DNA of 64,000 bases, from contig NZ_CANMOO010000002.1 in NCBI RefSeq assembly GCF_947499585.1, positions 1,143,097 through 1,207,096 on the forward strand, written 5' to 3'. Every line of letters starts with the position of its first letter. Within the stretch, counting starts at the first letter, position 1. The notes below the pieces were generated by a model. It saw nothing but the letters and a program-made list of their open reading frames with translations. It ran no database searches and was not told the DNA's origin. Positions 17,124 through 25,918 of the stretch are shown here, one piece after another. Source of the stretch: an uncultured Allomuricauda sp. (GTDB lineage Bacteria; Bacteroidota; Bacteroidia; Flavobacteriales; Flavobacteriaceae). The position numbers were made by a program, and so were the translations under genes.

Positions 17124-17483
17124 TTAATTTATTGGTATTGGAAGGTTGTGCATCTTTAAAAAAGAAAGCTTGTCCCAATATCCTCTTTGGAATTTGATTT
17201 TACCCTCTACAATGTGAAAAAAACCACAGCCTCTTAACCCCAACGGATCCTTCCACTCCAAAATGGCCCAATCCCCATCTTGGAAAATATGTTCAGGAAT
17301 ACAGACCATTTCCGCCGTACTAAACTCGTTTTTAAACATTTCGAATATGGCTTCTTTTCCTATAATTGGATCATTTGCAACTTGATGATTTATAGCATCT
17401 GTATGATAAAGTTGTACCAATTCTTCCGCATTTCCAGAGTTAAAAATCGTGACCCATTGCTGTATTACATCTTTAGGTGTCAT
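17124..17483 (-). CDS. NTF2-like (SnoaL-type) protein
   Basis: 119 residues with the NTF2/SnoaL pattern: VIQQWVTIFNSGNAEELVQLY at the N-terminus, DAINHQVANDPIIGKEAI, and a C-terminal sheet GCGFFHIVEGKIKFQRGYWD. The fold forms a cone-shaped pocket used by isomerases, cyclases and non-enzymatic binders. First gene of a small run with cupin and dehydrogenase; the specific reaction is unknown. Confidence 0.82.
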   Translation of the reverse strand: MTPKDVIQQWVTIFNSGNAEELVQLYHTDAINHQVANDPIIGKEAIFEMFKNEFSTAEMVCIPEHIFQDGDWAILEWKDPLGLRGCGFFHIVEGKIKFQRGYWDKLSFLKMHNLPIPIN

Positions 17484-17531
17484 TTGTGGTATACTTGAAT
17501 TTATTGAAAAAGATAACTACAACTAAAGATA

Positions 17532-18884
17532 CTAAATTCCTAAAACCAACTTGGCAATCCAAAAGTAAATTAAGATGCCAAAAATGTCATTGCTTGTGGT
17601 GATAAATGGGCCTGTTGCGATTGCAGGATCAATACCTCGTTTATCTAAAAAAAGTGGTATAAATGTGCCTATGATTCCAGCTACGATAATAACCACAACC
17701 AAGGAAATGGAAATGGCCAAGGCGGTTAAGAAATCCCCTTTCCATATCCATGTAAAAACTAAAAGTAATACGGCAAGTATGAGTCCATTCAATAAAGCCA
17801 ATAACATTTCTTTGACCAAACGGTTACTAATACTGCCCTTTAAATCATCATTTGCAAGGCCCTGAACAATAATGGCGCTGGATTGCACTCCCACATTACC
17901 TGCCATTGCAGCAATTAAAGGGGTAAAGAAAAAGAGGATGGCATGTTTTGCGATCATTTCTTCAAAACCGCCCATTATGGCCGCGGCCCCCAATCCTCCA
18001 AAGAGCCCTAGAATTAACCAAGGTAAACGGGCACGGGTAAGCTCCCAAATGCTATCATCTGCCTCAACATCCTGAGAGATACCAGCTGCCAGTTGGTAAT
18101 CCTTTTCGGCTTCTTCCTTGATTACGTCCACAATATCATCAATGGTAATACGACCGACCAATCGACCTATTTCATCCACTACAGGAATTGCTTCCAAATC
18201 ATATTTAGACATAATCTTGGCTACCTCCTCAGCTTTTTCGTTGACATTTACATGATCCACCTTTGAAATATAGACGTCTTTTATATGGGTCTTTGTGGAA
18301 GTTGTCAATAGATCTTTTAATGAAAGTCTGCCTTTGAGTTTGTCATCATCATCTACAACATAAATGGAATGTACCCTAGTAACACTTTCTGCTTGGGCAC
18401 GCATTTCTTTTACACACGTGAGAACATTCCAATTTTCTTTGACTTTCACTAGCTCTTTGGCCATAAGTCCACCAGCGGTATCCTCATCATAACGTAAAAG
18501 ATCTACAATATCCTTGGCATGTTCCCTATCTTCTATTTCTGAAATGACCTCTTGAACAATATCTTTTGGAAGTTCACTAACAATATCTGCAGCATCATCT
18601 GTGTCCAGTTCTTCCAACTCACCGGCTATCTCTTTGGCAGAAAGGTTTTTTAGTATGGATTCCCGTAAATCCTCGTCCATTTCGGCAAGGATATCAGAGG
18701 TCTTTTCACTATCTAAAAGTTTAATGAGATAAGTAGCCTCATATTTGGTAAGCTCTTCTGCTATTTCTGCAATATCCGCATAGTGGAACTCCTTCATCAT
18801 CAACCTAAGGTCAGCGTTCTTTTTATCCGCTACTAGTTGTTGAATCTGCTCTATTAGCTCGTCTGTGAGTTTAAACGGAATCAT
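17532..18884 (-). CDS. mgtE: Magnesium transporter MgtE
   Basis: 450 residues in the full MgtE architecture: N-terminal superhelical domain (about 1-135, [14 protein letters not shown]), two CBS domains (about 138-260) that sense Mg2+, and five C-terminal membrane helices with the hallmark [14 protein letters not shown]. It is an inner-membrane Mg2+ channel closed by Mg2+ binding to the cytosolic domains. Its start overlaps the end of rsmA by 14 nt, a conserved flavobacterial arrangement. Confidence 0.96.
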   Translation of the reverse strand: MIPFKLTDELIEQIQQLVADKKNADLRLMMKEFHYADIAEIAEELTKYEATYLIKLLDSEKTSDILAEMDEDLRESILKNLSAKEIAGELEELDTDDAADIVSELPKDIVQEVISEIEDREHAKDIVDLLRYDEDTAGGLMAKELVKVKENWNVLTCVKEMRAQAESVTRVHSIYVVDDDDKLKGRLSLKDLLTTSTKTHIKDVYISKVDHVNVNEKAEEVAKIMSKYDLEAIPVVDEIGRLVGRITIDDIVDVIKEEAEKDYQLAAGISQDVEADDSIWELTRARLPWLILGLFGGLGAAAIMGGFEEMIAKHAILFFFTPLIAAMAGNVGVQSSAIIVQGLANDDLKGSISNRLVKEMLLALLNGLILAVLLLVFTWIWKGDFLTALAISISLVVVIIVAGIIGTFIPLFLDKRGIDPAIATGPFITTSNDIFGILIYFWIAKLVLGI

Positions 18885-19743
18885 TGGCTATCTTCTGCGT
18901 TAACGCTATAAAATCGGCTACACTTAGCTGTTCTGGGCGTTGGTCAAAGATAGTATCTTCTTTTAGATTATCAGATAGGTTAAAAGTTTTAAGGCTATTG
19001 CGAATGGTCTTTCGTCTTTGGTTAAAACTTGCCTTTATAATTTTGAAAAATAAATGCTCATCGCAAGGAAGTTTTAAGTTTCCCTTTCTTGTTAAGCGCA
19101 ATACTCCTGATTGCACTTTTGGTGGTGGATCAAATACTTCAGGATCCACGGTAAACAAATATTCAGCTTCATAAAATGCTTGGACCAAAACCGATAAGAT
19201 CCCATAGGTTTTATTCCCAGGTTTTCCGCAAATACGCTGTGCGACTTCTTTCTGGAACATTCCTGAAAATTCTGGAACCTGCTGACGCATTTCAAGCATC
19301 TTAAAAACGATCTGTGTAGAAATATTATAGGGAAAATTTCCAGTGATGGCAAATTGCTCATCACCGTACAATTGCTTTAAATCGAACTTTAAAAAGTCCG
19401 CTTCTATAATGTTTAATCGGTTGTTTTTTTCAAACACTGTTGGATGTTCCAAACGAAAACTATGATTGAGATATACTATGGATTCCTCATCAAGATCCAT
19501 GGCAACCAAATCCATATCTTTAAGCAGCAGGTATTTAGTGAGAACTCCCATGCCTGGGCCAATCTCTATAACATTGGTGTAGTCTTTAAGGGAAAGTGTA
19601 TCCGCAATCTGTTTAGCAATGTCTTCATCTATAAGAAAGTGCTGCCCTAAATGCTTTTTAGCCCTTACCGCACTTTCTTCTTGCCCGTTTTTAAATTTCT
19701 TTGCCTTACCGCTGGCAAACTTTTTTTTATTTTTTTTGGACAC
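18871..19743 (-). CDS. rsmA: 16S rRNA dimethyladenosine transferase RsmA (KsgA)
   Basis: Dimethylates A1518/A1519 of 16S rRNA. The 290-residue protein has the SAM motif [15 protein letters not shown], catalytic GNFPYN (motif IV) and the [12 protein letters not shown] region. The catalytic protein begins around [10 protein letters not shown] at residue 29; ahead of it is a Lys-rich extension ([17 protein letters not shown]) that might contact rRNA. Operon position between the GGCT-like gene and mgtE, the latter overlapping by 14 nt. Confidence 0.96.
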   Translation of the reverse strand: MSKKNKKKFASGKAKKFKNGQEESAVRAKKHLGQHFLIDEDIAKQIADTLSLKDYTNVIEIGPGMGVLTKYLLLKDMDLVAMDLDEESIVYLNHSFRLEHPTVFEKNNRLNIIEADFLKFDLKQLYGDEQFAITGNFPYNISTQIVFKMLEMRQQVPEFSGMFQKEVAQRICGKPGNKTYGILSVLVQAFYEAEYLFTVDPEVFDPPPKVQSGVLRLTRKGNLKLPCDEHLFFKIIKASFNQRRKTIRNSLKTFNLSDNLKEDTIFDQRPEQLSVADFIALTQKIANDSV

Positions 19744-19761
19744 GGGACATTTTTTTGCAAG

Positions 19762-20070
19762 TTAATGTGAATTTTCGATATACAACCAAGCCTCAATACC
19801 AGATTCTAATTTTACCTTTTTACGTTTGTAAGCGCTTGTTTCGTACACATCAGCTTTTTGTAATTCAAGAGCAGTTACCTCATAGACTTTTCCCTCAACC
19901 TTGTTTTTAAAGTCATTGGTTTGCACGACTAAAGAATATCTTTCATAAACTGCATTTTCCAGACGTTTGAATCCGGACAAAAAATCCGTTTTTCCATCTA
20001 GAATGCGACCAAAAATATATTGTTGGACTTGCAAATCTTGTAGCGTACCATAAGTAAAAAGATAATCCAA
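19762..20070 (-). CDS. Gamma-glutamylcyclotransferase (AIG2-like) family protein, TTG start
   Basis: About 102 residues beginning DYLFTYGTLQD, the conserved YGTL nucleotide/substrate loop of the GGCT/AIG2 fold, with a later EVTALELQKADVYETSAYKR segment carrying the catalytic-type glutamate. The frame stays open further upstream, but that part overlaps the DUF4286 gene in another frame, so I choose the TTG at 20070, four bases after the DUF4286 stop. The substrate is unknown (gamma-glutamyl amines or peptides in the family). Confidence 0.82.
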   Translation of the reverse strand: MDYLFTYGTLQDLQVQQYIFGRILDGKTDFLSGFKRLENAVYERYSLVVQTNDFKNKVEGKVYEVTALELQKADVYETSAYKRKKVKLESGIEAWLYIENSH

Positions 20071-20074
20071 AACT

Positions 20075-20392
20075 TTAGGGAATCTGTTGACTAATGATCT
20101 CCAGTTCTGTTCTGAAGGCCACAAATTTGTTAGAAAACAATTTTGGCACATCTGCTCTAAGGCGCTCAGCATCTTTCTTATAATACAGTTCTAGAGTCTG
20201 CCTATCTTTAGTTGTGTATTGGACCGAATATGTAATTCCTCCCATATCTTCTTCAACTAAAACTTTGGCCATTTTTGCGTGAGAAAATTTCCCAGTGGCC
20301 AGCATATCTGGAACATGTTTGTCCCTCATCCATATAAGCCATTCGTCATGAACGCTTTCATCTATATTGATTGTAACATTGTATATGAGCAT
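20075..20392 (-). CDS. DUF4286 family protein
   Basis: 105 residues, small alpha/beta (ferredoxin-like) cytoplasmic protein: MLIYNVTINIDESVHDEWL, then WMRDKHVPDMLATGKFSHAK. The family is widespread in Bacteroidota in the serS-TPR-DUF4286-rsmA neighbourhood. Function is unknown; it resembles dimeric alpha-beta-barrel proteins. It is probably translated with the GGCT gene that starts immediately after its stop. Confidence 0.85.
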   Translation of the reverse strand: MLIYNVTINIDESVHDEWLIWMRDKHVPDMLATGKFSHAKMAKVLVEEDMGGITYSVQYTTKDRQTLELYYKKDAERLRADVPKLFSNKFVAFRTELEIISQQIP

Positions 20393-20428
20393 TAACCCTT
20401 AGTTTTGATGGCTTAAATGTAGATAAGT

Positions 20429-22213
20429 TTAATTTATTGCATCACCGCGAAGCCTTCTAAAATGTTTTCTGGCCTTTGGAAAGTAATAACTGTCCTGATA
20501 ATTGTATATAATTTTTTCGTAATGGGTCTTTGCTTTTTCTGGTTCACTTAAAATGCTTCTGTACAACTCTCCCAATGCAAAATGGGCATCATCTGCCAAA
20601 ATACCATCAGGATAGAACTCTACTATTTTTTTATAATTGAATTCCGCACTCTCATAAGATTTTTGAGCTTCTAAAAGTTCCCCTTGTTTCAGCAATGCTT
20701 CATCCTCAATTTTCTCACCTTTATGATTCTGCAAAATATCTTCTAAGACCTCAATGGCCTGTTTGTTTTTGTTTTGATATGCAAGAAGATCTGCTCTGGC
20801 ATATTTTTTAAGTGCAGTTTGGGTAGAATCTTCCAGGGAGTTGTCCGAGATTAAAAGACTTAGCTGCATGGCATCATTGGCAATAAGCTGTGAAGTAGAA
20901 CCCCTAAGCACCTTTAATTGTGTTAGTGCCCAATTAAAATCACCTTTGTAAAAACTGGTCTGTGCCACCTTAAAACGAGCGTCTTGGCCTAAAACATCAT
21001 TCTTTAAGCTCTTCTGAATTTGTGTGAAATAAATTAAGGCTTGATTAAATTTTTGGTCATATACTAAAATGTCTCCTAAAGCCAATTTTACATAGGCAAC
21101 TCCCATACGTCCTAAAGGAAGCTCTAGACTTTCCTTAAGAATTGCAATTGCCGGTGCTGGAGTTTCCTTTTTAAAAGTTAGGAAGTTGGCATATGCAATT
21201 TGAAGTTGTAATGTGCGACTTTGGTTTCCATATTCGCTAACCAATGCTTGAAATTTCTTTTCTACCGCATCTAGTTTTTTTCTGCTTGTACCTTCAAGTT
21301 CAATATCTATCAAATGAAGCTCGGCGTTCAATTTGGACACAGGGTTATTGCTATTATCCACAATGTATTCAAAAATTGTGGTGGCATTTTCGTAATCTTC
21401 ATCTTCCAATGTTATCTGACCAAGATTTTCCAAACGGCCCAGAGAAGTTTCATCTGTTCTTTTATAAATAGCTTTCTCTTGACTAAAAGCACTATTGTAT
21501 TGTTTTTGTTGAATAAAGAGCCAACTCAGTAATTCATTCCAAAGGATATCTGGGTTTTTCTGGGCATTTTTGAGCAATACTTTTCTCAACAAGACATTGT
21601 TGGCATTGGAAGGATCTTCCGAAATAAAATCATCTATGTTGCGAAGGATGTTTGAACGTGAAGTTCTTCCTTCGTGGATTAAATTTAGGTAGGATTGATA
21701 CATTTTTTCTATATCACCCTGTTCCCCATAGATTCGGGCTAATTGAAAGTCATAATTTAATTCGGGTTTAAGCGTCATGGCTCGCGTATAGGCCAAAACA
21801 GCTTGATCTAGCAGTGCGTATTTCTGAAAACGGTAGCCCACGCTATACCCAAAATTAGGATTTTCATCAATTTTTGCTATTGCGTTATCGTAGTAAGTGG
21901 TTGCTTTTTCTGGTTGATTTTGCAAGGTATAATTGTAGCCCAGTTCTATGAAAAAAGTAGGGAAGGCATATGAGTCTTCAATTTTCTTCAACAAGAATTT
22001 CTCCGCATCTTCATAACGTTCCAATTGTTGATAACAGGCAACCAAACCTTCTGAATAATCCGTACGTCTTGGTTTTTTTTGGACCAACTTTTCATAGAAG
22101 ACCAGCGCTTTATCATAGTCACCATCATTAAAATACTGTTTGGCCAGAAAATCTTCTTGTGACTGTGCTGCAGACAGAAATAGAAAAGAAATAAGAAATA
22201 AGATGTATCGCAA
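20429..22213 (-). CDS. Periplasmic tetratricopeptide-repeat protein
   Basis: 594 residues. A signal peptide (cleavage near SAAQSQE) precedes TPR-type helical repeats along almost the whole length (for example FNDGDYDKALVFYEKLVQKKP and the C-terminal ALGELYRSILSEPEKAKTHY). It is a periplasmic scaffold of unknown partners. Position between serS and DUF4286 is conserved in flavobacteria. There are 78 nt to serS upstream and 36 nt to DUF4286 downstream, so co-transcription is likely. Confidence 0.88.
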   Translation of the reverse strand: MRYILFLISFLFLSAAQSQEDFLAKQYFNDGDYDKALVFYEKLVQKKPRRTDYSEGLVACYQQLERYEDAEKFLLKKIEDSYAFPTFFIELGYNYTLQNQPEKATTYYDNAIAKIDENPNFGYSVGYRFQKYALLDQAVLAYTRAMTLKPELNYDFQLARIYGEQGDIEKMYQSYLNLIHEGRTSRSNILRNIDDFISEDPSNANNVLLRKVLLKNAQKNPDILWNELLSWLFIQQKQYNSAFSQEKAIYKRTDETSLGRLENLGQITLEDEDYENATTIFEYIVDNSNNPVSKLNAELHLIDIELEGTSRKKLDAVEKKFQALVSEYGNQSRTLQLQIAYANFLTFKKETPAPAIAILKESLELPLGRMGVAYVKLALGDILVYDQKFNQALIYFTQIQKSLKNDVLGQDARFKVAQTSFYKGDFNWALTQLKVLRGSTSQLIANDAMQLSLLISDNSLEDSTQTALKKYARADLLAYQNKNKQAIEVLEDILQNHKGEKIEDEALLKQGELLEAQKSYESAEFNYKKIVEFYPDGILADDAHFALGELYRSILSEPEKAKTHYEKIIYNYQDSYYFPKARKHFRRLRGDAIN

Positions 22214-22291
22214 TACCTTGTTTTATTTCAAATATAACGCAGAAAAACGCCGAAATCTGTTAAGTGATTCCAAATAAATAGGTTGACATTC

Positions 22292-23563
22292 CTAGTCAAT
22301 AACATCAAACCCGCAATAAGGAACCAGAACTTCTGGGATTTTGATGCCATCCTCGGTTTGATAATTTTCTAGGATTCCCGCCAAAACCCTGGGCAATGCC
22401 AAAGAACTACCATTTAATGTGTGAGCCAATTGACTTTTTCCATTTTCGTCCTTAAAGCGAAGTTTTAATCGGTTGGCCTGAAATGTTTCAAAATTGGATA
22501 CTGAGCTAATTTCTAGCCATCTGTCTTGGGCAGTTGAAAAAACTTCAAAATCAAAGGTTAGGGCAGAGGTGAAGCCTAAATCCCCACCACAAAGACGGAG
22601 GACCCGGTAAGGTAATTTCAATTCTCGCAGAATATTCTTAATATGTCCTACCATTTCATCCAAAGCTTGGTATGAAGTTGTAGGCTGCTCAATGCGAACT
22701 AACTCAACTTTATCAAATTGATGAAGTCTATTTAATCCTCTTACATGCGCACCATAACTTCCAGCTTCCCTTCTAAAGCAAGGTGTATATCCTGTGTATT
22801 TAATTGGAAAATTTTCTAGGGGAACTATATCGCCCCTATGCAAATTGGTAATAGGTACTTCAGCAGTTGGAATAAGGTATAGATTATCTACTTGAGCATG
22901 ATACATTTGTCCTTCCTTATCAGGTAGTTGACCCGTGCCATAACCTGAAGCCTCATTGACCAAATGTGGTGGCTGTACTTCCAAGTAGCCTGCTTCTGTG
23001 TTCTTATCCAGGAAATATGAGATTAAGGCGCGTTGTAAGCGAGCTCCTTTACCCTTGTAAATTGGAAATCCTGCACCTGTGACTTTCACTCCCAATTCAA
23101 AATCAATGATGTCGTATTTTTTAGCTAACTCCCAATGTGGCAAAGCACCTTCAGAAAGCGTTGGAATGTCACCTTCGCGGAAAATCTCTTCATTATCCTC
23201 ATCTGAATTTCCTGCGGGAACAGATTCATGGGGAATATTCGGTATTTGGTATAATTGTTCTTGTAAGGCGGTGCTTGTTGCATTTAAATCTTCTCCCAAT
23301 TGTTTTGAAGCTTCTTTAAGACCGGCCGTTTGCTCTTTTATTGCATTGGCTTCTTGTGCTTTTCCTGATTTAAAAAGCATTCCAATTTCTTTAGAAAGTT
23401 TGTTGGATTCTGCCAAGGTACTATCCAGTTCGGTCTGGATGGAACGTCTTTTTTCATCCAAATCCAATATGGCGGATAAAATAGGCTCTGCATCAACATT
23501 TCGCTTTTTCAAAGCTTTGATGATACTCTCCTTGTTCTCTCTAATTATCTGTAATTGAAGCAT
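22292..23563 (-). CDS. serS: Seryl-tRNA synthetase
   Basis: 423 residues, class II synthetase charging tRNA-Ser. The N-terminal coiled-coil arm (about residues 25-105) binds the tRNA long variable arm. The catalytic core shows motif 2 (CFRREAGSYG) and motif 3 (LNGSSLALPRVLAGILENYQ), plus the TAEVP loop that senses serine. Length and start (MLQLQIIRENKE) agree with the family. Confidence 0.97.
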   Translation of the reverse strand: MLQLQIIRENKESIIKALKKRNVDAEPILSAILDLDEKRRSIQTELDSTLAESNKLSKEIGMLFKSGKAQEANAIKEQTAGLKEASKQLGEDLNATSTALQEQLYQIPNIPHESVPAGNSDEDNEEIFREGDIPTLSEGALPHWELAKKYDIIDFELGVKVTGAGFPIYKGKGARLQRALISYFLDKNTEAGYLEVQPPHLVNEASGYGTGQLPDKEGQMYHAQVDNLYLIPTAEVPITNLHRGDIVPLENFPIKYTGYTPCFRREAGSYGAHVRGLNRLHQFDKVELVRIEQPTTSYQALDEMVGHIKNILRELKLPYRVLRLCGGDLGFTSALTFDFEVFSTAQDRWLEISSVSNFETFQANRLKLRFKDENGKSQLAHTLNGSSLALPRVLAGILENYQTEDGIKIPEVLVPYCGFDVID

Positions 23564-23615
23564 GGACTTGTATTGAGCGGCAAATTTAAGTCAATCTAAG
23601 GAAGTTGACTAACAA

Positions 23616-24932
23616 TTATTCTTTTTGTGATGGTCTTATCCATTCATTGTGCGAGAAATGTTTCCATGGTACACTTGCCAAGTCTACTTTCGGATCCACA
23701 AATTCAAGGTATTTACTTTTATTGACTCTAACTTTACTACTTGCAAAAACCTGAATTTTTTCACCTTTTTTTGCGTACTCTTTTTTTAAATGCTGGGCAA
23801 ACTGCCAGATAAAGTCTGGGTAACAAGCTACCTTTCTTTTTTGTTTTTTGGTAAGATATTCATCTAAATTAATATGACTTCCCTTACCTGTTTCTTTGTT
23901 TAAAATTTTAAACGTAACAAGGCCAGTGCGGCTGCGCAACATCATACGCCAGCTTAATCTATGCCCTTCCTCAGTCCACAATACATCATCTTTAAAAGTG
24001 TGGTGTCTAAGTGGGAGTACCAGTTGCACCAAAAAATAGAGACTTAAGGCACCGACTAACAATTTTGCGTTTTTTGGGTGATTTACCTCATTATCAATTG
24101 CTATGGTTTTCTCTTTTAAGAAAATGTTTCTAATGGTCTGTGGACTAAAAAAGAATACGGTGAAAGCCAATGATAAATAAGGAAAAATCCCAATCTGAAA
24201 AACTATACTATTGAATAAATGGAAGAATATGGAAAATGCAAAAGCAATCTTTCTAGTGGGTTTCCATAATAAGGCAGGAACAATCAATAAATCGAAAAGA
24301 ATGCCAAAGACGGCCACTATTTTATGCACCCACTTTTGTTGTAATAATTCTCCAATCAAGTAATAGTCCTTTTTGGATTTCATTAAGATTTCAATGATGC
24401 TAAAATCTAACCAATCTCCATATAGTTTGGCAACTGAAGCATATGTGTATATGATGAACAGTTGTATAATGATAGTCCATCTAACCCAATTGTGCATTGT
24501 ACGGGAACGAAGCTTTGGATTTGATTTGGCGTCTAACGAAAAATCTCGGCTTGCGGGCAAAAATGCCATGATAAAAGCCAGCAACATTAATAGATAATAA
24601 TGGTTGTTGTAAGATGTTTTTTGCATTAAGTAAACCCCTGCCCACATGATAGCAAAAGCAAAGGCACTAAATATATATTTATAGCCAAGAGCGATTAATA
24701 GTCCCAATGTTCCCATAATGGCAAAATAGACATACATTCCATTCCCAGGAAGTGGCTGTAACCATTCAAAACCAATAAAGGAAAAGGTGAACTGGGGCTC
24801 TATTAATGTTCTGCGTACCCAACCTGTTGCAATAGCGCCATAACACTCCGCACTTACCAATAATCCATAAAAAACCCTAAAAATAATAAGCTGAGCGTTG
24901 TCTATTTTTTTAAAAAGAAATTGGTTCAACAT
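23616..24932 (-). CDS. HTTM-domain (vitamin K-dependent gamma-carboxylase-like) membrane protein
   Basis: 438 residues with several hydrophobic helices in the first ~290 residues and a soluble C-terminal domain. This is the HTTM layout shared with vertebrate vitamin K-dependent gamma-glutamyl carboxylase (LIFRVFYGLLVSAECYGAI at the start; the SWRMMLRSRTG segment near residue 330). Marine Bacteroidota carry these as uncharacterised inner-membrane proteins; carboxylase activity should not be assumed. One base separates it from ribF. Confidence 0.86.
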   Translation of the reverse strand: MLNQFLFKKIDNAQLIIFRVFYGLLVSAECYGAIATGWVRRTLIEPQFTFSFIGFEWLQPLPGNGMYVYFAIMGTLGLLIALGYKYIFSAFAFAIMWAGVYLMQKTSYNNHYYLLMLLAFIMAFLPASRDFSLDAKSNPKLRSRTMHNWVRWTIIIQLFIIYTYASVAKLYGDWLDFSIIEILMKSKKDYYLIGELLQQKWVHKIVAVFGILFDLLIVPALLWKPTRKIAFAFSIFFHLFNSIVFQIGIFPYLSLAFTVFFFSPQTIRNIFLKEKTIAIDNEVNHPKNAKLLVGALSLYFLVQLVLPLRHHTFKDDVLWTEEGHRLSWRMMLRSRTGLVTFKILNKETGKGSHINLDEYLTKKQKRKVACYPDFIWQFAQHLKKEYAKKGEKIQVFASSKVRVNKSKYLEFVDPKVDLASVPWKHFSHNEWIRPSQKE

Positions 24933-24933
24933 T

Positions 24934-25863
24934 TTATTTGGTGATTAATGCCAGCGAATGGTTTTTGTCCTTTTTTAACTGTTCTTTCAGTTCCTGTACG
25001 GAATCAAATTTATGTTCATCTCTAATACGATGTAAAATTGCTACCTGCACTTTTTTGTCGTAAAGATTCCCTTTAAATTCAAAAAAGTTGATCTCTATGC
25101 TCTTTTCTTTTCCTGATACGGTTGGATTAAAGCCAATATTCATCATTCCATGATATTCTTTGTCATTCAAGATGCTCTTCACCACATATACCCCATTTTT
25201 TGGAATCAGTTTGTATTCTTCAGCTATATGTAGATTAGCCGTAGGAAAACCAAATTGTTTACCAAGCCCCTTGCCCTTTTTAATGGTTCCGGTAAGCATG
25301 TAGGCATAATTTAAATATGTATTTGCGGTAGTAATATCACCTTCTAACAGCGCATTTCTAATTTTCGTGGAACTTACAGAGACCTCATCTATTTCTTGTA
25401 CGGGTATTTCTTCAACTTCAAAATCCAAAGCATTTCCAAAGGCAATTAAGTCTTGTATATTGGCATTACGATTTCTTCCAAACCGATGATCATATCCAAT
25501 AATTATCTTTTTGGTTCTTAGATTATTTACAAGAATGTCTCTTACAAATTCGGTTGCGGAAAGCCTTGAAAAGTCTTTTGTAAAAGGGTGAACAATAAGA
25601 TAATCCAATCCTAAAGAATCTAGAATCTGTATTTTCTCTTCCAAGGTGTTCAATAATTTAATGTCTGTGTCCTTTTGAAGTATCATCCTTGGATGAGGGA
25701 AAAAAGTAAGCACAGTAGACTTCAAACCAATATTCTTGGCATTATTTATGAGGCGTTCCAATATCTTGCGGTGACCAAGATGCACTCCATCAAAAGTGCC
25801 AATGGTAACAGCGGTTTGAAACGTAGTATTGGTAAACTGAGAAATGCCTTGGACTGTTTTCAC
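24934..25863 (-). CDS. ribF: Bifunctional riboflavin kinase/FAD synthetase RibF
   Basis: 309 residues converting riboflavin to FMN and then FAD. The N-terminal nucleotidyltransferase has GTFDGVHLGHRKIL and the VSSTKIRNAL segment; the C-terminal flavokinase has GKGLGKQFGFPTANL and ends with the RIRDEHKFDSVQELKEQL tail. A GTG start codon at 25863 fits the family N-terminus. It is divergent from the metallopeptidase gene with 55 bp between the two starts. Confidence 0.96.
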   Translation of the reverse strand: MKTVQGISQFTNTTFQTAVTIGTFDGVHLGHRKILERLINNAKNIGLKSTVLTFFPHPRMILQKDTDIKLLNTLEEKIQILDSLGLDYLIVHPFTKDFSRLSATEFVRDILVNNLRTKKIIIGYDHRFGRNRNANIQDLIAFGNALDFEVEEIPVQEIDEVSVSSTKIRNALLEGDITTANTYLNYAYMLTGTIKKGKGLGKQFGFPTANLHIAEEYKLIPKNGVYVVKSILNDKEYHGMMNIGFNPTVSGKEKSIEINFFEFKGNLYDKKVQVAILHRIRDEHKFDSVQELKEQLKKDKNHSLALITK

Positions 25864-25918
25864 TTAATCAAGAAAATAAAAAAGGCTTATTTTTGAATTT
25901 GACTTACGCCCCTTATGC

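Noticed and set aside
19762..20172. Longer version of the GGCT-like gene starting at 20172
   Set aside because: The extra N-terminus overlaps the DUF4286 gene; the conserved domain starts at the TTG 20070.
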